From contig NC_051067.1 of the NCBI RefSeq assembly GCF_004664715.2, positions 68,652,982 to 68,716,981 of the forward strand: a stretch of DNA of 64,000 bases, given 5' to 3'. Both the position numbers and the translations under genes were made by a program. Position 1 is the stretch's first letter, and each line of letters begins with the position of its first letter. The notes beneath the pieces were generated by a model. It was not told where the DNA came from. It saw only the letters and a list, made by a program, of their open reading frames with translations, and made no database searches. This document shows, piece after piece, positions 38,710 through 53,454 of the stretch. The DNA comes from Peromyscus leucopus. Taxonomy: Eukaryota > Chordata > Mammalia > Rodentia > Cricetidae.

Positions 38710-39055
38710 TTTTAAAATTATTTTTTATTGAAACATAAAAATTATATATATTTATGTGGTGCCATTTCGTGTTTTAATACATATGTGCATTGAATGGTAT
38801 TAAAGTAATTGAAATCATATCTCTCTCAAATATTTTCATTTCTTGTGGTAAAGTATTCAAAACCCTCTTTTATCTTTTTGAACTGTGGAGCATAGTATCA
38901 TGTTGCTTGATCAACACACTGTGCAATAGCTCACCAAGGCTTCTTGCCTCATCCCACCCATGGCTTACTAAACATTGGCCAACCTTCACCCATCCCTTTC
39001 TCATCTTCCATTTCTGGTAGCCATAGTCTCCTCTCAACTTCTGTGAAATCAACTG
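38710..39055 (-). mobile_element. Ancient LINE-1 3' UTR, antisense
   Basis: tattttcatttcttgtggta, then a region resembling the complement of old mammalian L1 3' ends (aactgtggagcatagtatca, cactgtgcaatagctcacca). The left side is T- and AT-rich. Diverged. Confidence 0.55.
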
Positions 39056-40177
39056 TTTGGGATTCTACACAGGAGCCAAGGGCATGAGGTGTTTGCTCTC
39101 CCTGCCTGCCTCACAATTTTTGGATCCTGGGAATAATGCTGCTAATGTTCCTGGAAAGATAATTCCTTTTGCTGAGTTTGTTGAAGGGGCCAACTCTAAG
39201 AGAACTAAAGGGTCATCTCAGTGGTGCTTCCAGCCCTACTGTCATTCACCACGTCTACAGCATCATGTTCCTTGTTATCAGAAAATCAGGCTTCCTCTCT
39301 AGGTATTATACAGTAACAACACAATGTGTTTCCTCCTGTATTTCTGTAGCAAGAATTCTTAGATCTTTTTCTGAGGTGTGTTTAAAGCAGGAATCAGAGC
39401 ATTTGCTTCACAGGGATTAACATGACATCTACATATTTTGGAGCTTTTCGAGTCTATGTATATTTATGTTTTATTTGTGTATTATATGGTTGAAATAGAG
39501 ATAGATTTTAAAGTGCAAAGATTTAAACTTGATTTTCATTTTATTCTTAGCTCATAGTTATTATTCCTTTTCAATTTTGAGTACCATTTAATTTTGCTTC
39601 ACAGCAGTTCTAACTTTGAGAAATCATTATTCTAAGTATGAAATGCATTCTTCAAGATGCATATTTCTAGTTGGGTCTGCTAATTGAAATAAGGCTTTTA
39701 TTTACTAAAGTACTCAGTATTTAAAGTCATTTTAGATGCCTTTACACACTCCATTGATTTTGGTAAGAGTTGAAGTGATATGCTGGTCAAATTTGGGGCA
39801 GGAAATTTAATAGAAAACAAATATATTTTTGAAATTATATGTTTTAGAGAAACTATCAGCCATTAGATGTGACATTCATGTTCTTGCCGTACATTAATAG
39901 TGTTTTCAAAATTGAAGATGCTGTCTCGCTAGCTTAAATACCCTAAGCAAAATTTGTAATTTCTTTCACTTCATATGTTCATCCATAAAATGTTTGCTTC
40001 TTCCAGCACATCTCTTACAATGGAGACACAGCTCCTATGCTTGGCCAAAATAGCCAGTGGTGAGGGATCTCCATGGATCAATCACAAATGGGGATCCTTT
40101 TTACTGGCTGCACATTGTACTAAGTAAATTAGGACCAGACCTTTTGGCTTATCTTTTTCCAATGTACTAAGCACAGG

Positions 40178-40206
40178 TTTTTTTGTTTGTTTGTTTGTTT
40201 GTTTTT
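40178..40206. repeat. (TTTG)n tract
   Basis: T-run followed by about five TTTG units. Confidence 0.9.
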
Positions 40207-41013
40207 CAACTGTTGCATAAAAGTATATTCCATGTACAGTCTAATCCCATTCTACAACTTGACCATATGTGGCTTTAGTGAAATTATATACGGTATCCTA
40301 AGCTCCCTTTCCTTCTTCACAAAGAAACGATCTTCATCACCTGTGGCATAGGGCTACAGTGTACACAGTGTGCAGCAGCACAGAGTCTTTCGTGCAGCTA
40401 TTAGTGATTGTGAGTCCTGGTGCTACATTCTTGTGGCTCATACCTTCTATTACTTTCCCAACCCCTTCCCTCTTCCTCTTGAAGGCCTTGTGAAAGTTAA
40501 TGGACCACATCTCCTAGAAAAACCTTCTCTATTATACACAAACCGGGTGATGCACGTAACAATATTTGAAATAGCAGCCCCTGTAAAAATCAGAAAGGAG
40601 ATGAAGGAAGTATACAGGAAGTAGATCTGGAGCTTTTCTAGGATCAGTGTCTGGACAGTGACTGTTGTTCATGATTTAATATGAAATGCTCTGTGGAAAC
40701 AAACTCCCCACTGGTGTTGATGGAGTGGAAATGACACATTACTAGAGCGAAGTAGCAAGTGTTAGCAATTCCTCAAGCAATGTGGCTGAGGAACGCTGTG
40801 TGTCAGAAAGAATACTTGGAAGCAGTAATTTCTAAAATCTGTCTCCTCTGTTTCTAGTATGCAAAACATGTCCTGCTTTCACCAGGAAAAATCTTTTCCT
40901 TCTGTGACTCTTTGTACCTCAAGGAGCACTGTGAGGCCATAAGGACTCGAGTACTCCCTTCCTAAAGGGGCTCTGTGGAAGCCATCTAAGAAAGCCTCGT
41001 TTCTCTTCTCCAG

Positions 41014-41166
41014 TTGCTGATTGTGACTTTGAAGTGAACAGCTGCGGGTGGTTTGAGGCCAGTGGCGGTGACCATTTTGACTGGGTGTGGAACTCCCAAA
41101 GTGGTCTATCTGCTGACGTTGAGCAACAAGCCCCACCTGGAGATCACACTCATGGTACAGCTCAAG
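41014..41166 (+). CDS. Malrd1: Malrd1 exon C (start of the complete MAM domain)
   Basis: Internal coding exon, 153 nt, phase 1 at both ends. Acceptor ttctcttctccag, donor CAAG|gtaaaa. After the split codon (G from exon B plus TT, giving V) it reads [20 protein letters not shown], then [10 protein letters not shown]. This is the canonical MAM opening: C-D-F-E then C-G-W, then a D-W aromatic pair, ending with the H-G-T-A segment that precedes the strand with G-H-F. Joining exon B directly to C keeps the frame and gives MAM-linker-MAM with no missing module. An additional exon hidden in the 28-kb intron cannot be excluded, but none was recognised. Confidence 0.9.
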
Positions 41167-42611
<1,445 letters not shown>

Positions 42612-42689
42612 TAGATGAATACTGTATGGTCAATTAATCAAATTAACCAAACATATTAGTCCTTTTCATTACTGAAGATTTTTCAGTTT

Positions 42690-42885
42690 ATTTTTATTTG
42701 TGTTTCTATGTTATGTACGCAAATGATTATACATGCCATAGCGTATGTGTGTTGGTCAGAGCACAGCTTTCATGCATGAGTCATCTCCTTCCACCATGTG
42801 GGTGCTGGGGATCAGACTCAAGTTGTCAGGCCTCATGGCAAGTGCCTTTACTGGCTGAGTTGTCTTGGCAGCCCCTTGCCATTCT
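42690..42885 (-). mobile_element. B3 SINE, antisense
   Basis: caccatgtgggtgctgggga, tcagactcaagttgtcaggc, then gcctttactggctgagttgt: complement of a B3-type tRNA-derived SINE, 220 bp past the exon E donor. Confidence 0.75.
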
Positions 42886-44949
42886 CCAATAGATAGGTTT
42901 ACTAACTAGCTCCTAGAGATACACTAGTAAAAATGAGTATAGAATTCTTGCCTTCATGTGCTTCCAAGTCTAACTGGAGAGATAGATGTTCACCTATTTA
43001 TTAATGAAATGTATGATAGCGATTCTAACAGGAACTGTGAAGAAAGATATGGTGTGGCTTTATAGAATAATAAAATTTGATTTTCTGCAGGTGATGATTT
43101 AGCCAAGATCTGAAATGTGGCAAGTGAAGCTTATGTCCAAAAGCCAAGAAGTAAAAGACAGATGCAATTTAGAATGTGTGAAGGGAGCACAAATCAGGGC
43201 CAGGATGTTGGGGAGACCGAGGGCGGACATCTTTGATGTGATCCACACTGAAGAAGCAGTCTTTATTTCAAAGATTTTTTAGGGCAGTGAGAGCACTGAA
43301 ATTTGACATATGTAAATGTCACTGTGGGTGTTATATAACTAGTGGACTCGAGAACAGATTTAGGGGATCGATAGGGAGCATTGCAGCAGCCCATTGGAGA
43401 ACCGCCGACTGTGAGGCCTGAGCCAGGGAGGAAGTCTAGAGGAAGGACCTGTGTGGGGTTCTTTTGTTTGCTTGTTTGGTTGTTTGTTTATTCAGGAGCA
43501 GATAGTTAAAAGCCATGGCTCAGATTTGTTTTTCTACTTTCAAACTGCAAAAAGTTTATGATATCTTGTGATGGTTTGGCCCCCCAGTTTGCTGAACCTG
43601 GTTTCCACAGATCCTGTGCTTGCATCTGCGAATGATTATTTTTGTTACATATTTTTGATAAGTATTATTTTGTTTATGAAAGTCTGTTACAAAAATGTTT
43701 CAGTCATTCTTGGTCTCATATCTTGTCTCAAGATAATTTATAAATTTCAAGCTGATGCGTTTCATAAATTAGAAAACTCATTGGAAACCAAAGTGAAACC
43801 ATGGAATGCTCAGTACCTGCATATGAAACATTCAGATAGGGATTTCTGTATAAGTTACTGTGGAAAGTTTTCTGTGCATATGATCTTTGATATCCATGTT
43901 CATAAAAATGTATTAAAGTCCAAATTAACATCTAGCTCATGGAATTTACACAACGCTTATTTGAGGGGATAGCGTTAACATTGATTTTGACAGTGGTAAT
44001 CATATGATATATAACTTGTTTTAAAATCTAATTTAGTCTTCTGCACATTTTGAAAGTTTTTTTTAGCTTTCTAAAATTCTCTAAATTGTTCTTCAAACAT
44101 CCTGATATTAGTAGAATTAAGCATGGTGTATTATAGTACAAATAAATGTAATCATATATCAGTTAATCATATATCTTGCTTATTCGATGATGCAAAGAAA
44201 TAATAGTGGCATCCATTGGGACATTGCCTTTTTGAATATAGTGTGTATTACACATCCCAACATTCAAATTGTGTTTCCTGCAGGGTGCTTGGAGATGTGG
44301 TCCTCCACTGAAGGGTGGAGCTCCCCATGCTCTCCTTGGGAGTGGAGATTGACAAGTATAAAAACTTGTTGGCTTTTGTGTCAGTTTTATGTTAAAACTC
44401 GCAATTTGACATCCCCCTTCTGCTTCCCAGCTAAAGACTGACACCTGGGGAGTACCTGGAATGTCCCCAGTTCACATCACAGCTGGCTTGATTAGTCACG
44501 ATTGAGGAGCCACCAGATGAACACCCGTCTTCCTGCTGACATCTGCTCACTGGCTCCCTTCATTAGGTCTGAGCTTCTCTTCAGGGCTGTCCATTCAGAT
44601 GACTGGTTCTCACCCAGTTGCTCTGATTCACCTGCACTTCTATTTATTGTTCAGGGTGCTTACTCACCTTTGGCACCAAGAGCCATCACTAAGATGAATA
44701 GTTGAATGACAGCTAACATTTATATTTTAAATATTAACATATAAATGGAGCTAAAATGTGAAACTACCTGTAAACTCTAAATCTCCTCTCCTCAGCCCAG
44801 TTTTCCCAAATGTGTATTTTTATCTCATTATTTTCCCAAAGCAAATACCTGGCGTCAATAAAATCTTCATGTTTTGAAAAATGAACATGCTCCAATACTA
44901 CCCTAAAAAATAGAGTATTTGATTGATGAGGTCCTAGTCAATTATTTTT

Positions 44950-45500
44950 AGGTTTGACTGAGTGATTTCAGAAGTGTAAAAGCCCAAGCTCCCTTTGTGT
45001 AATGTAATGGGAATATTAATTAGTGTAGTTACTATGGAAATCAGTGGAGATTTGTCAACATACCCCCAAATAGAGCTACCACATGATTCAGCTATACTGC
45101 TACTGGGCATATACACGAGGGAGTCCAAGGTAGTAGATAACGGGCGTTTCTATATATCTGGCTATGTTTATTCATGAGAACCAACTTAGGGGATCAGCCT
45201 TAATGCTCTTCAGTGGAATAAACGGATGCATTAAATCTTATGCACATAGCCAATGCTGTATAGTTCAGGCACAAAGAACAAAATCTATGCCGTATGCAGG
45301 AAAAGTGATAGAATGAGAGGTCATCATGTTGAGTGACAAGTATGTCATCCTGTCCATGATAACTCACAGCTGTTTGTAACTCCAGTTACAGAGGATTCAA
45401 TACTTTTTCTAATCTGCACAGGCTACTGCATGAATGTGTACATATATGTACACTTAGGCCTACAATACATGTAAGCCAATATTAAAAATAAATAATGGCA
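44950..45500 (+). mobile_element. Ancient LINE-1 ORF2 end, sense, followed by SINE tail
   Basis: Decayed ORF2 C-terminal coding sequence in sense: gttactatggaaatcagtgg, gagctaccacatgattcagc, then tactgctactgggcatatac, with many stops. From about 45360 a B2/B3 3' part follows (aactcacagctgtttgtaac, ending aaaaataaataatgg). Confidence 0.7.
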
Positions 45501-45554
45501 TGTAATGGGGATTATTAGAAAAGAGGAAGAAAATCAGGGAGAGGGCAAAGCTCT

Positions 45555-47700
45555 TTGATTTCTGTGGCAAGGCACCATGACCAAGGCAACTTATATGAGA
45601 AATAGTTTATTGCAGGCTTTCAGTTTCAGATCAGAGTTCATGACCATCATGGTAGGGAGCATGGGAACACACAGGTAGTCATGGCATCAGAGTAGTATCT
45701 GAGAGCTTGCGTACTTACCTACAAGAAGGAGGTTGAGCAAGCTAACTGGGGTGGCATGAGTCTTTTCAAATCTCAAAGCCTCCCACACCTCCAGTGACAT
45801 ACCTGCTCCAACAAGGCCATATATCCTAATCTTTCTCAAAGAGTTCCATCAACTAGGGAGTAAGAATTCAAATATATGAGCCTATATTCTCATTCTCATT
45901 TAAACTACCACATTCCACTTCATAACCCCCACAGGCTTATGGTCATATTATAATATAGAATGCATTTAGTCCAACTTCAAAAGCTTTTATAGTCTTTCAC
46001 AGACCCAATGCAATTTGAAAGTCCAAAGTCTCTTCTGAGACTCAAGGTACTCTTCTAATTGTAACTAACCCCCTTTAAAAATCAAAAAACAAATTACATA
46101 CCTCTAACCTACAATGTTCCAGAATACACATTACCATTCTAAAAGCAAGGAATGGGGTCATAATGAGGATATGCTGGATGAAAGCAAGAATGAAACCCAG
46201 CAGGACAAACTCCAAATCCTGTAGTTCTATATCTGATGTCAGAGGGCTTAGATGGCTCTGCAATTCCACCTTTATGACTATAACACACTTCTCTCTCTTG
46301 GACTTGTTCCACTCTTCATCTGCAACTCTCCTGGGCTGACATTTTCTGGCTCTAGCACCTCTTACATCTTGGGGTCTTGAACCCAATCCAGGCTTCACTT
46401 TCACAGCTTTAGTCTCCAGGCCTCTGTTCAGGGACACCCCCCCCCCTTCCCTATGCCTGGCCTCAGCAGCTTTCTTTAACTGCAGAGGGAGATTCCATAA
46501 CACGTTTACTCCTATGTCTTTCATAACTATAACTATAAAGCCAGAATTACATGGCTAAGGCTGCCAAATTGGACTGCAGGCTTGGGATTTTACCTGACCC
46601 TATCTCTGAATTACATTTGCATAAGATTTCCTGTAGTAGGACAGGCCCATAGGGTCAATGAAGTTGGCTCAGACTAGTTGCCAAGGCATGCGCACAATGT
46701 ACTCCTTAAGAGCCAACCTGGAGCATGCCTAAAGACCTAGCAACAGTCGCTGTCAGAGTTCCTAGTTGATGTCAGAGTTCCTGATTGATGTCAGAGTTCC
46801 TGATCATGCCCAGCCAATGAGGAATGACCACACATACTGGGTGCTGGGAGGAGGGTATATAAGGCCTTCCCTGTTATTGAATAAAGGAGTTCATTATTTG
46901 CCTTCAACAGACTCAAGGTGTCTGTGTTGTTGACACTGACACCGTGCCTTCTCACCCCCTACCCTGAGGGAGCCATTAGGATCCAGGAACAATTTCTTTT
47001 GTTGCATAAACTTTCATTTTTATGAGTTGGAACGTTGGCTGTATGGGGTTTTGTCCCCATTCCCTTTATTCCCTTTCACATATGGCCTCATTATCTCTTT
47101 CAGCCTAGGCCTTGGCTCCAACATTATATTTACTTAGGCTCCTTTTCGCCTCAAAATGTACATTTTGTATTTCTTTTTGCCGTGCTTGCTCCTTTTTACT
47201 ATAGATATGCATAAGCATGATTATTAATAACCACAAGACAGAGTCAATATAGGCTGTCTTAAAATCTCAGCCAACAAAATTAATCTCAAATTCTTCAATT
47301 TAGCTTCAGGCAGATTCTTAGGACAAGAGCAAAAAGCAGACCCATTGTTTATAAAATATCAAAAGAGTGATCTCTAGCTCAGTTGCTAATATTGTTTCCC
47401 TATGAAACCTCTTGAGTTGGGTCACCATATTATCTTCTAAGCTCTTACTGGGATGACCCATTAATCTCTGCTTATGGTGTTTAACAACTTTCCTAGTCTA
47501 AAGTCCCCAAATCTTCCACATTCCTCCAAAACCCAGCATGGTCAGATCTGTCACAGCAATACCTATTTCCTGGTACCAACTTCTGCCTTAGCTGCTTTTC
47601 CATTGCTGTGATAAGACACCATGACCAAGTAATTTATAGAAGAAGGAGTTTATTGAGGACTTACTTTTAAGAGCATGAGAGTTTATTACCATATAGGAAA
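45555..47700 (-). mobile_element. MaLR (ORR1-like) element with internal region, antisense
   Basis: 45555-45915 reads as an antisense ORR1-like LTR (aaggcaccatgaccaaggca ... ccatatatcctaatctttct). 45916-47584 is internal sequence (e.g. tttagtccaacttcaaaagc, tctcttctgagactcaaggt), and at 47585 the LTR start motif recurs (gctgtgataagacaccatga), giving LTR-internal-partial LTR. A younger LTR is inserted at 46632-46991. The 149-codon minus-strand ORF at 46075-46524 lies inside this internal region and shows no retroviral protein motif. Confidence 0.6.
46632..46991 (+). mobile_element. Solo LTR (360 bp), ERVK-like, nested in the MaLR element
   Basis: Starts TGTAGTAGGACAGG and ends CAGGAACA. It is flanked by a near-perfect 6-bp duplication (ATTTCC at 46626-46631, ATTTCT at 46992-46997). 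Inside are three tandem copies of a 19-bp unit (g[a/c]tgtcagagttcctgatt) at about 46750-46806, CCAAT (46814), a TATA box (ggtatataagg at about 46855) and AATAAA (about 46881): a full U3-R-U5 layout. No retroviral genes remain. Confidence 0.8.
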
Positions 47701-48129
47701 GATAATATATGATGAGGAGAAATATGAATGAGGAAGAAATGTAAGCCATTATAATTGGATCTGAGATGAAACAGTTTAGATTATGGGAATATGGGAATGT
47801 GCCAAGTGGTTTTACATAGAGAAAGAAACGGTACTGTTGCCATTGGGGGATCATGATTTGGGCATGACTGAGTAGAGACATTTGAAGCTGTGTGAGAAGG
47901 AATAAAAAATACTCTCTTAGAGTGAGATTTTGGGAATCCCTCATCAGAACCCTCTTGAATATCTGGAAATGTGTGGGTTTTGACTGATAGACTGGGATTT
48001 ACTTGAGACTTTTCATTTTGATGCAAGCAATGTATGATCCATGATACCTGTGTGATCCTTAAATATTTAGAATTGTTAGAGAATAACAACTCCTAGCTCT
48101 ATTAATCACTGAGAGAGCCTATTAAAAAA

Positions 48130-48656
48130 TCCTGATGTAGCAAGGGGGCCGATGGCTCACAGGGAGAGAGCTTACCTGAGGACCTGAGTTCAAATCCCAG
48201 AACCTATATTAAAAGCCATCCGGAACCATAGCAGTGAGATTGAGGGTGGAGGAGCAGAAATGGAAGTCCTTGGTCAATCAGTATAGCTCATCAGTGAGTG
48301 CCAGAAGGCGCTGAAGAGAAGGCTCAGAAATGGAGTGCTTGCTGTATATGCATAAGAATAGGAGTTTGGATCCCAGCACCTACATAACAATCCTGTTGCT
48401 GGTGTGACCCCCTGCATATCAATAACCCCAGCATAGAAAGAGCCAGAGAAAGGAGAATCACTGGGGCTTATTAGCTGCCAGCCTAGCCTGCAACAATAAG
48501 CCCACAGGTTTCATGTTCAGCCAGAAAGATTCCACCTTAAAAGATCGAGGCAAGGAATAACAGAGGGAGACACTGATGTCTTCCTCTACCTTCCACATCC
48601 ACATGAGGGATGAGTACCTTTATGCACACATGTGAACGTTGAGCACACATATATGC

Positions 48657-48690
<34 letters not shown>
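48130..48690 (+). mobile_element. Two adjacent B4-like SINEs with (CA)n tail, sense
   Basis: Two tRNA-derived heads follow one another: gatggctcacagggagagag with ctgagttcaaatcccagaac, then aaggctcagaaatggagtgc with gtttggatcccagcacctac. A B1-like right part and (CA)n at 48659-48690 end the unit. Confidence 0.55.
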
Positions 48691-49029
48691 ACAATAATTA
48701 GGTCGAGGTTGATAGAATAGTGGATATCTGACAGCTATCTCTGGCCTCCACACTCACACATGTACCCTCATGATGCACGTGTGCATACAAAACAGGAACA
48801 CATACAAGCATATACACTAAACACAAGTGCACATACCAAAGTCAATATAAGAATCCCAATGCATAGTTTTAAAACTATTTAGGCCAACTAAATCAACAAT
48901 TTATATGTGACTTCTAAGCTTTAGTGGTTTTGTTTGTCTTTTAATGTTCCCTAGTTGGCAACTTTAGCTAAGTTTGAAATGCACCCAGTCAAAAATGTGT
49001 TACAATGAAACAGCCATGATCGCCTGAGG

Positions 49030-49115
49030 TTATGGTAATTGTTGCAGTGGGGATTAAACCTAGGTCCTTGTGCATGCTAGACCAGTGCTCTACCTCTAAG
49101 CTATACCACAAGCCC
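49030..49115 (-). mobile_element. ID-type SINE, antisense
   Basis: gtggggattaaacctaggtc, cttgtgcatgctagaccagt, gctctacctctaagctatac: close to the complement of the short tRNA-Ala-like ID element, about 200 bp before exon F. Confidence 0.75.
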
Positions 49116-49213
49116 AGGGTTAGATTATCAGAAATGAAGATGAATGAACATTAAAAATATTTAAAAGATAATGGTCTAAACATTTCATCTTCATGCCATG
49201 AGATATTATTTGA

Positions 49214-49738
<525 letters not shown>

Positions 49739-50319
49739 TAATGGGTTTCATAATATATATTTGAAATGCTTCCTACTGTCTAAGCAATGTGAAATATCAC
49801 CGTAGTCTTGATTTAAAAGCCAGTGGAATTGGATCAAAGATACTTTGAAACACATTCATCATTTACTGGAGGGTGTGCTAAGGCTCTTTGAGTTGCTTTG
49901 CTCCAGGACTACCTCAGTAATGTATATTTAACATCTCCTCAGATGAGTGCTTGACACGGGAAACAGCTGCAGGTCCCCCAATGTTAAGTGCTTGTTCTAC
50001 TGAAATTAAAACATCAGAAGAAAGAAGAGTTTGGCATAATCTGTGAGTTCTGCAGACTGCAAACTCATAAATACATGCTTTTGAATACATCATTTGACAT
50101 TTTAACTTGTTATAGGTGAGCAGCTGAAATCCAGGCAGAGTATACTCTCTATTTTCACATTTTATTTATCTTTAACTGCAATGTATGCATTGCACATAGG
50201 TCTGGGCTTCATACAGGCACTTTAAGTATGCCATATACTTTGACCACATTCACTCCTTGTACCCTGTTGTTTCTCCTCCTTCATATTTAGTTTATCTTAT
50301 GTATATAAAATCTGGAATT

Positions 50320-50830
50320 TATAAATGTGAGAATGCATGCAATATTTGGCTCTTTCAGTCTGGCTTATTTCAGTTAATATAATTATCTCTAGTTGCATCA
50401 GTTTTCCTATGAATGACACAATTTATTTTTTTGTAGAACTGAAGAAAGCTGCATTATGTATATGCCATGTTTTTTGATCATTCTGTTAATTAACTGATAT
50501 CTAAATTGATGCCATTACTTGGCTATCATGAATTGTACTATAGTAAACATGGATGAGCAGGTACCTCTATGGTATGTTGACTTAGAATCCTTTGGTTACC
50601 AGTCCTGTGGTCGTTTATTTGTGTCCTGTGATCTCTTGGTCCAGGAGTAGGACAGCTGGGATGGAATGACCGTAAAGAAACCGGATAACAAATGTGAGGA
50701 TGTGGGAAAAGGGAATTCTTATACACTGCTGGTTAAAAAGTCATTTCATCTAGCCACTATGGAAATCAGCATGAAGGAGCCTACAGAACTCTAATCTGAA
50801 ACTGTACTGGAAAGAGTACATGCTTTATTA
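50320..50830. mobile_element. Ancient LINE-1 ORF2 end, inverted halves
   Basis: 50320-50685 is the complement of the L1 ORF2 C-terminal coding region and its neighbours (ctctttcagtctggcttatt, aattatctctagttgcatca). From about 50690 the sense strand of the segment just upstream in L1 appears (atgtgaggatgtgggaaaag, tcttatacactgctggttaa, agccactatggaaatcagca). Both parts are old and full of stops. Confidence 0.6.
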
Positions 50831-52269
50831 AATAACACATGGCGTCTCTCAGGAAGAACTCAAGTTTGACTGCACATTGCCTTATTCCTGGTGGAATGGT
50901 TTTTTAATTCCAAGTCTGACATGTCTTCAAAAAGCCAAACTAGCAAGTTCAAATGCACATGTCTTTTACAAATTTGTAGAAGACTTTTTATAAGTTTTAC
51001 ATTCGCTTTTCTTATCAATTCCCTGAAGTTAAATCAGAGGACTCCCTTTTTGGCAGTTCTGTAGATGCAAGGGAGAACATTTCTGAAAAATTGTCATCAT
51101 TTGTCCTTGGTATAAAAGCTTGTAAGTAGCAGAAACAGGACTTAGACCAGCTAGGGTTTGTAAATGGTCGCTGTTCCTCCTCTCACCATACTTCATGAAG
51201 CCTGTAGCATGTAGGGGCTTTAGTATTCGTTCCTTCTCCTGCGTGTCAGAGATCCACACATAAGATGGATCTGTAAGAAACATCATATCCATCCATGACT
51301 CAAAGCTCTGTTTTTATTTTTTCATGTGCCTAAATCATGTTAACTATTTCATAGACACAAACGTAGCTCCAGAGCCACTAATAATCACAGATGTACATTG
51401 ACTATGACTCAGGTGGTAAAGAGAATGTGGGGATTAGTAATTTGTCCAGAGACATACAAAGTGAAAGCATGAGATCTAATCTGCCATGGGTAGGGTGATA
51501 TATTTCTGTTCTTGCCACAAAGGAATGGTACAATGCAGTCATCGACATTAGATAATCAATTCTTAATGTCTAGCTAGGTCATTTGTAATTTAGACCAAAC
51601 TCTTATTCAAGGCATTAACTCTTCTTGTGAAGGTTACTTAATAATTGGTTTCCATGAGAAAACAACTTCATAGGAAGGCAGCTTCACAGCCAGGTGAACA
51701 TGGAGCTTAATAAAGCACCCTTTGTTATGAATCCAAACATGAAAGTTGGGTATTGAAATTCACTGCAGATCACATAGAAAGAATTCTTCTTGATTTCAAC
51801 CAGCTTATCATCTAATAAAAGAACTTCTAAATGAAAAGTTCTTTTAGACTTTTATTTTTAATGAAATACACCCAAGAAATGATAAAAGTGCATTATTTTG
51901 CATGATGTATTGATAGGTCAAGGTAGCTAAAGTGGAATCCAATTTAATCAAGAAGGGATTTTTCTCCATTGCATAGCAGCTAGTCCCGGTTTCTCTTCTG
52001 AGAAACAGTGGAAGAACCAATGCTTTCATTAACTGTAATATCATAAGGAAAATTACTTAACTTGGTTCCCAGCAGATGGCAGGTTCTCATGAAGTATTTG
52101 CTTAAAAGAAAATTTCACAGACATTTCTGGATCACTCACTTGAAATGAAATGAATAGGATAGAACTGGGCTGTAGGTGTGGGAGTTCTTGTTTTGTTTGC
52201 CTGTGTTGGTTGAAATAAACAGAGCGCTATGTGTAGCATGGCCAGTGAAGACAAATCTTTACAGATAAT

Positions 52270-53030
52270 TTATTGAAATTTTAATTTGAATTTTATCATG
52301 ACTAATTGCCACATAATTGACCATATATGTTGAACACTCCAGTCAATATAACAATCAAGATAATGAACTTATACCCCATGTCTCAGAATTGCCTCCTGCC
52401 CTTATATGAAACATGTTTCAGATCTCTTTTAGCATCTACCAACCATCAACTGCTTTCTGCGAATCTTAAATTTGTATATAAAGGGAATCAGAGTGCATGA
52501 AATCTTCAATTGCCTGGCTCATTTGGTATAATTATTTTAAGATTTATTTTTGAATTGGCATATATCAATAATTCATTTTGATGAAGCACAATGTATGCAT
52601 TAAATTGTTGATTGCAGGATGGACTATTATAAATAAATCTTATTTGAGCAGATGTGTACATGTGTTTATATAAACAATTAGTCATTTCCACAGGTAAATA
52701 ACCTGGAGATGAATGGCTGATTTATCTACATTTGAGAGATGTATGCTTATTATTTTAGGAAATTTACTTGGTTTTAAAGTTCATGAATTTTCATTCCTAT
52801 CAAAAGTATATGGGTGTTCCAGGTCCAAGCCAATGCCTATTACATTATTAATCTTTTAATTTAGCTCTTTTAAAGACATAGGAACATCTAATTGTAGTTT
52901 TAACTGGCATTGCTGTTGCACTATGTTGAACACGTTTTCATGAGATTAGTTGCCTAGTGAATATATGTTTAGGATGTATTTTACAATCCTTTGTAAAATT
53001 TTGAGAATTAGGTTATTATTGAGGTTTTAT
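52270..53030 (-). mobile_element. Ancient LINE-1 3' region, antisense
   Basis: Complement of an old mammalian L1 3' UTR and ORF2 end, e.g. tgactaattgccacataatt near the left, tttggtataattattttaag in the middle, and ttttaactggcattgctgtt further right. A B1 begins just beyond it. Confidence 0.6.
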
Positions 53031-53064
53031 AGATTAGAGATATGATTTACACTACAAGTTTTTT

Positions 53065-53220
53065 TTTTCCCCTTCAAGACAGAGATTCTCTGTGTAGTTT
53101 TGATGTCTGTCCTGGATCTTGTTCTTGTAGACCAGGCTGGCCTCAAACTCCCAGAGATCCACCTGGCTCTGCCTCCCTGAGTGCTGGGATTAAAGGCGTG
53201 CACCACTGCCACCTGTGGTT
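53065..53220 (-). mobile_element. B1 SINE, antisense
   Basis: gacagagattctctgtgtag, cttgtagaccaggctggcct, gtgctgggattaaaggcgtg, caccactgccacc: a well-preserved B1 complement and the least diverged SINE in the window. Confidence 0.93.
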
Positions 53221-53454
53221 ACTCTAGTGCAGTGCCTGTAACTGAGATGTGTAGTAACTGTTTATTGGATGATTGTTTGATTGGATAATGAATTTGAATT
53301 TAGTGAGTAGGATGTACATTAGATTGATTTTTATCCGCTCATATGCAAATAATTTATTAGCAATTTCAAATTGCCAAACTCACTACTTAGATCATGGCAA
53401 CAATGGTCAGCTTTTATAAGAAGATGATTTAGCAACTCTGATAACTTTGAAAGA

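Noticed and set aside
46075..46524. 149-codon minus-strand ORF
   Set aside because: It lies in MaLR internal sequence, has no recognisable retroviral or cellular motif, and such internal regions are non-coding.
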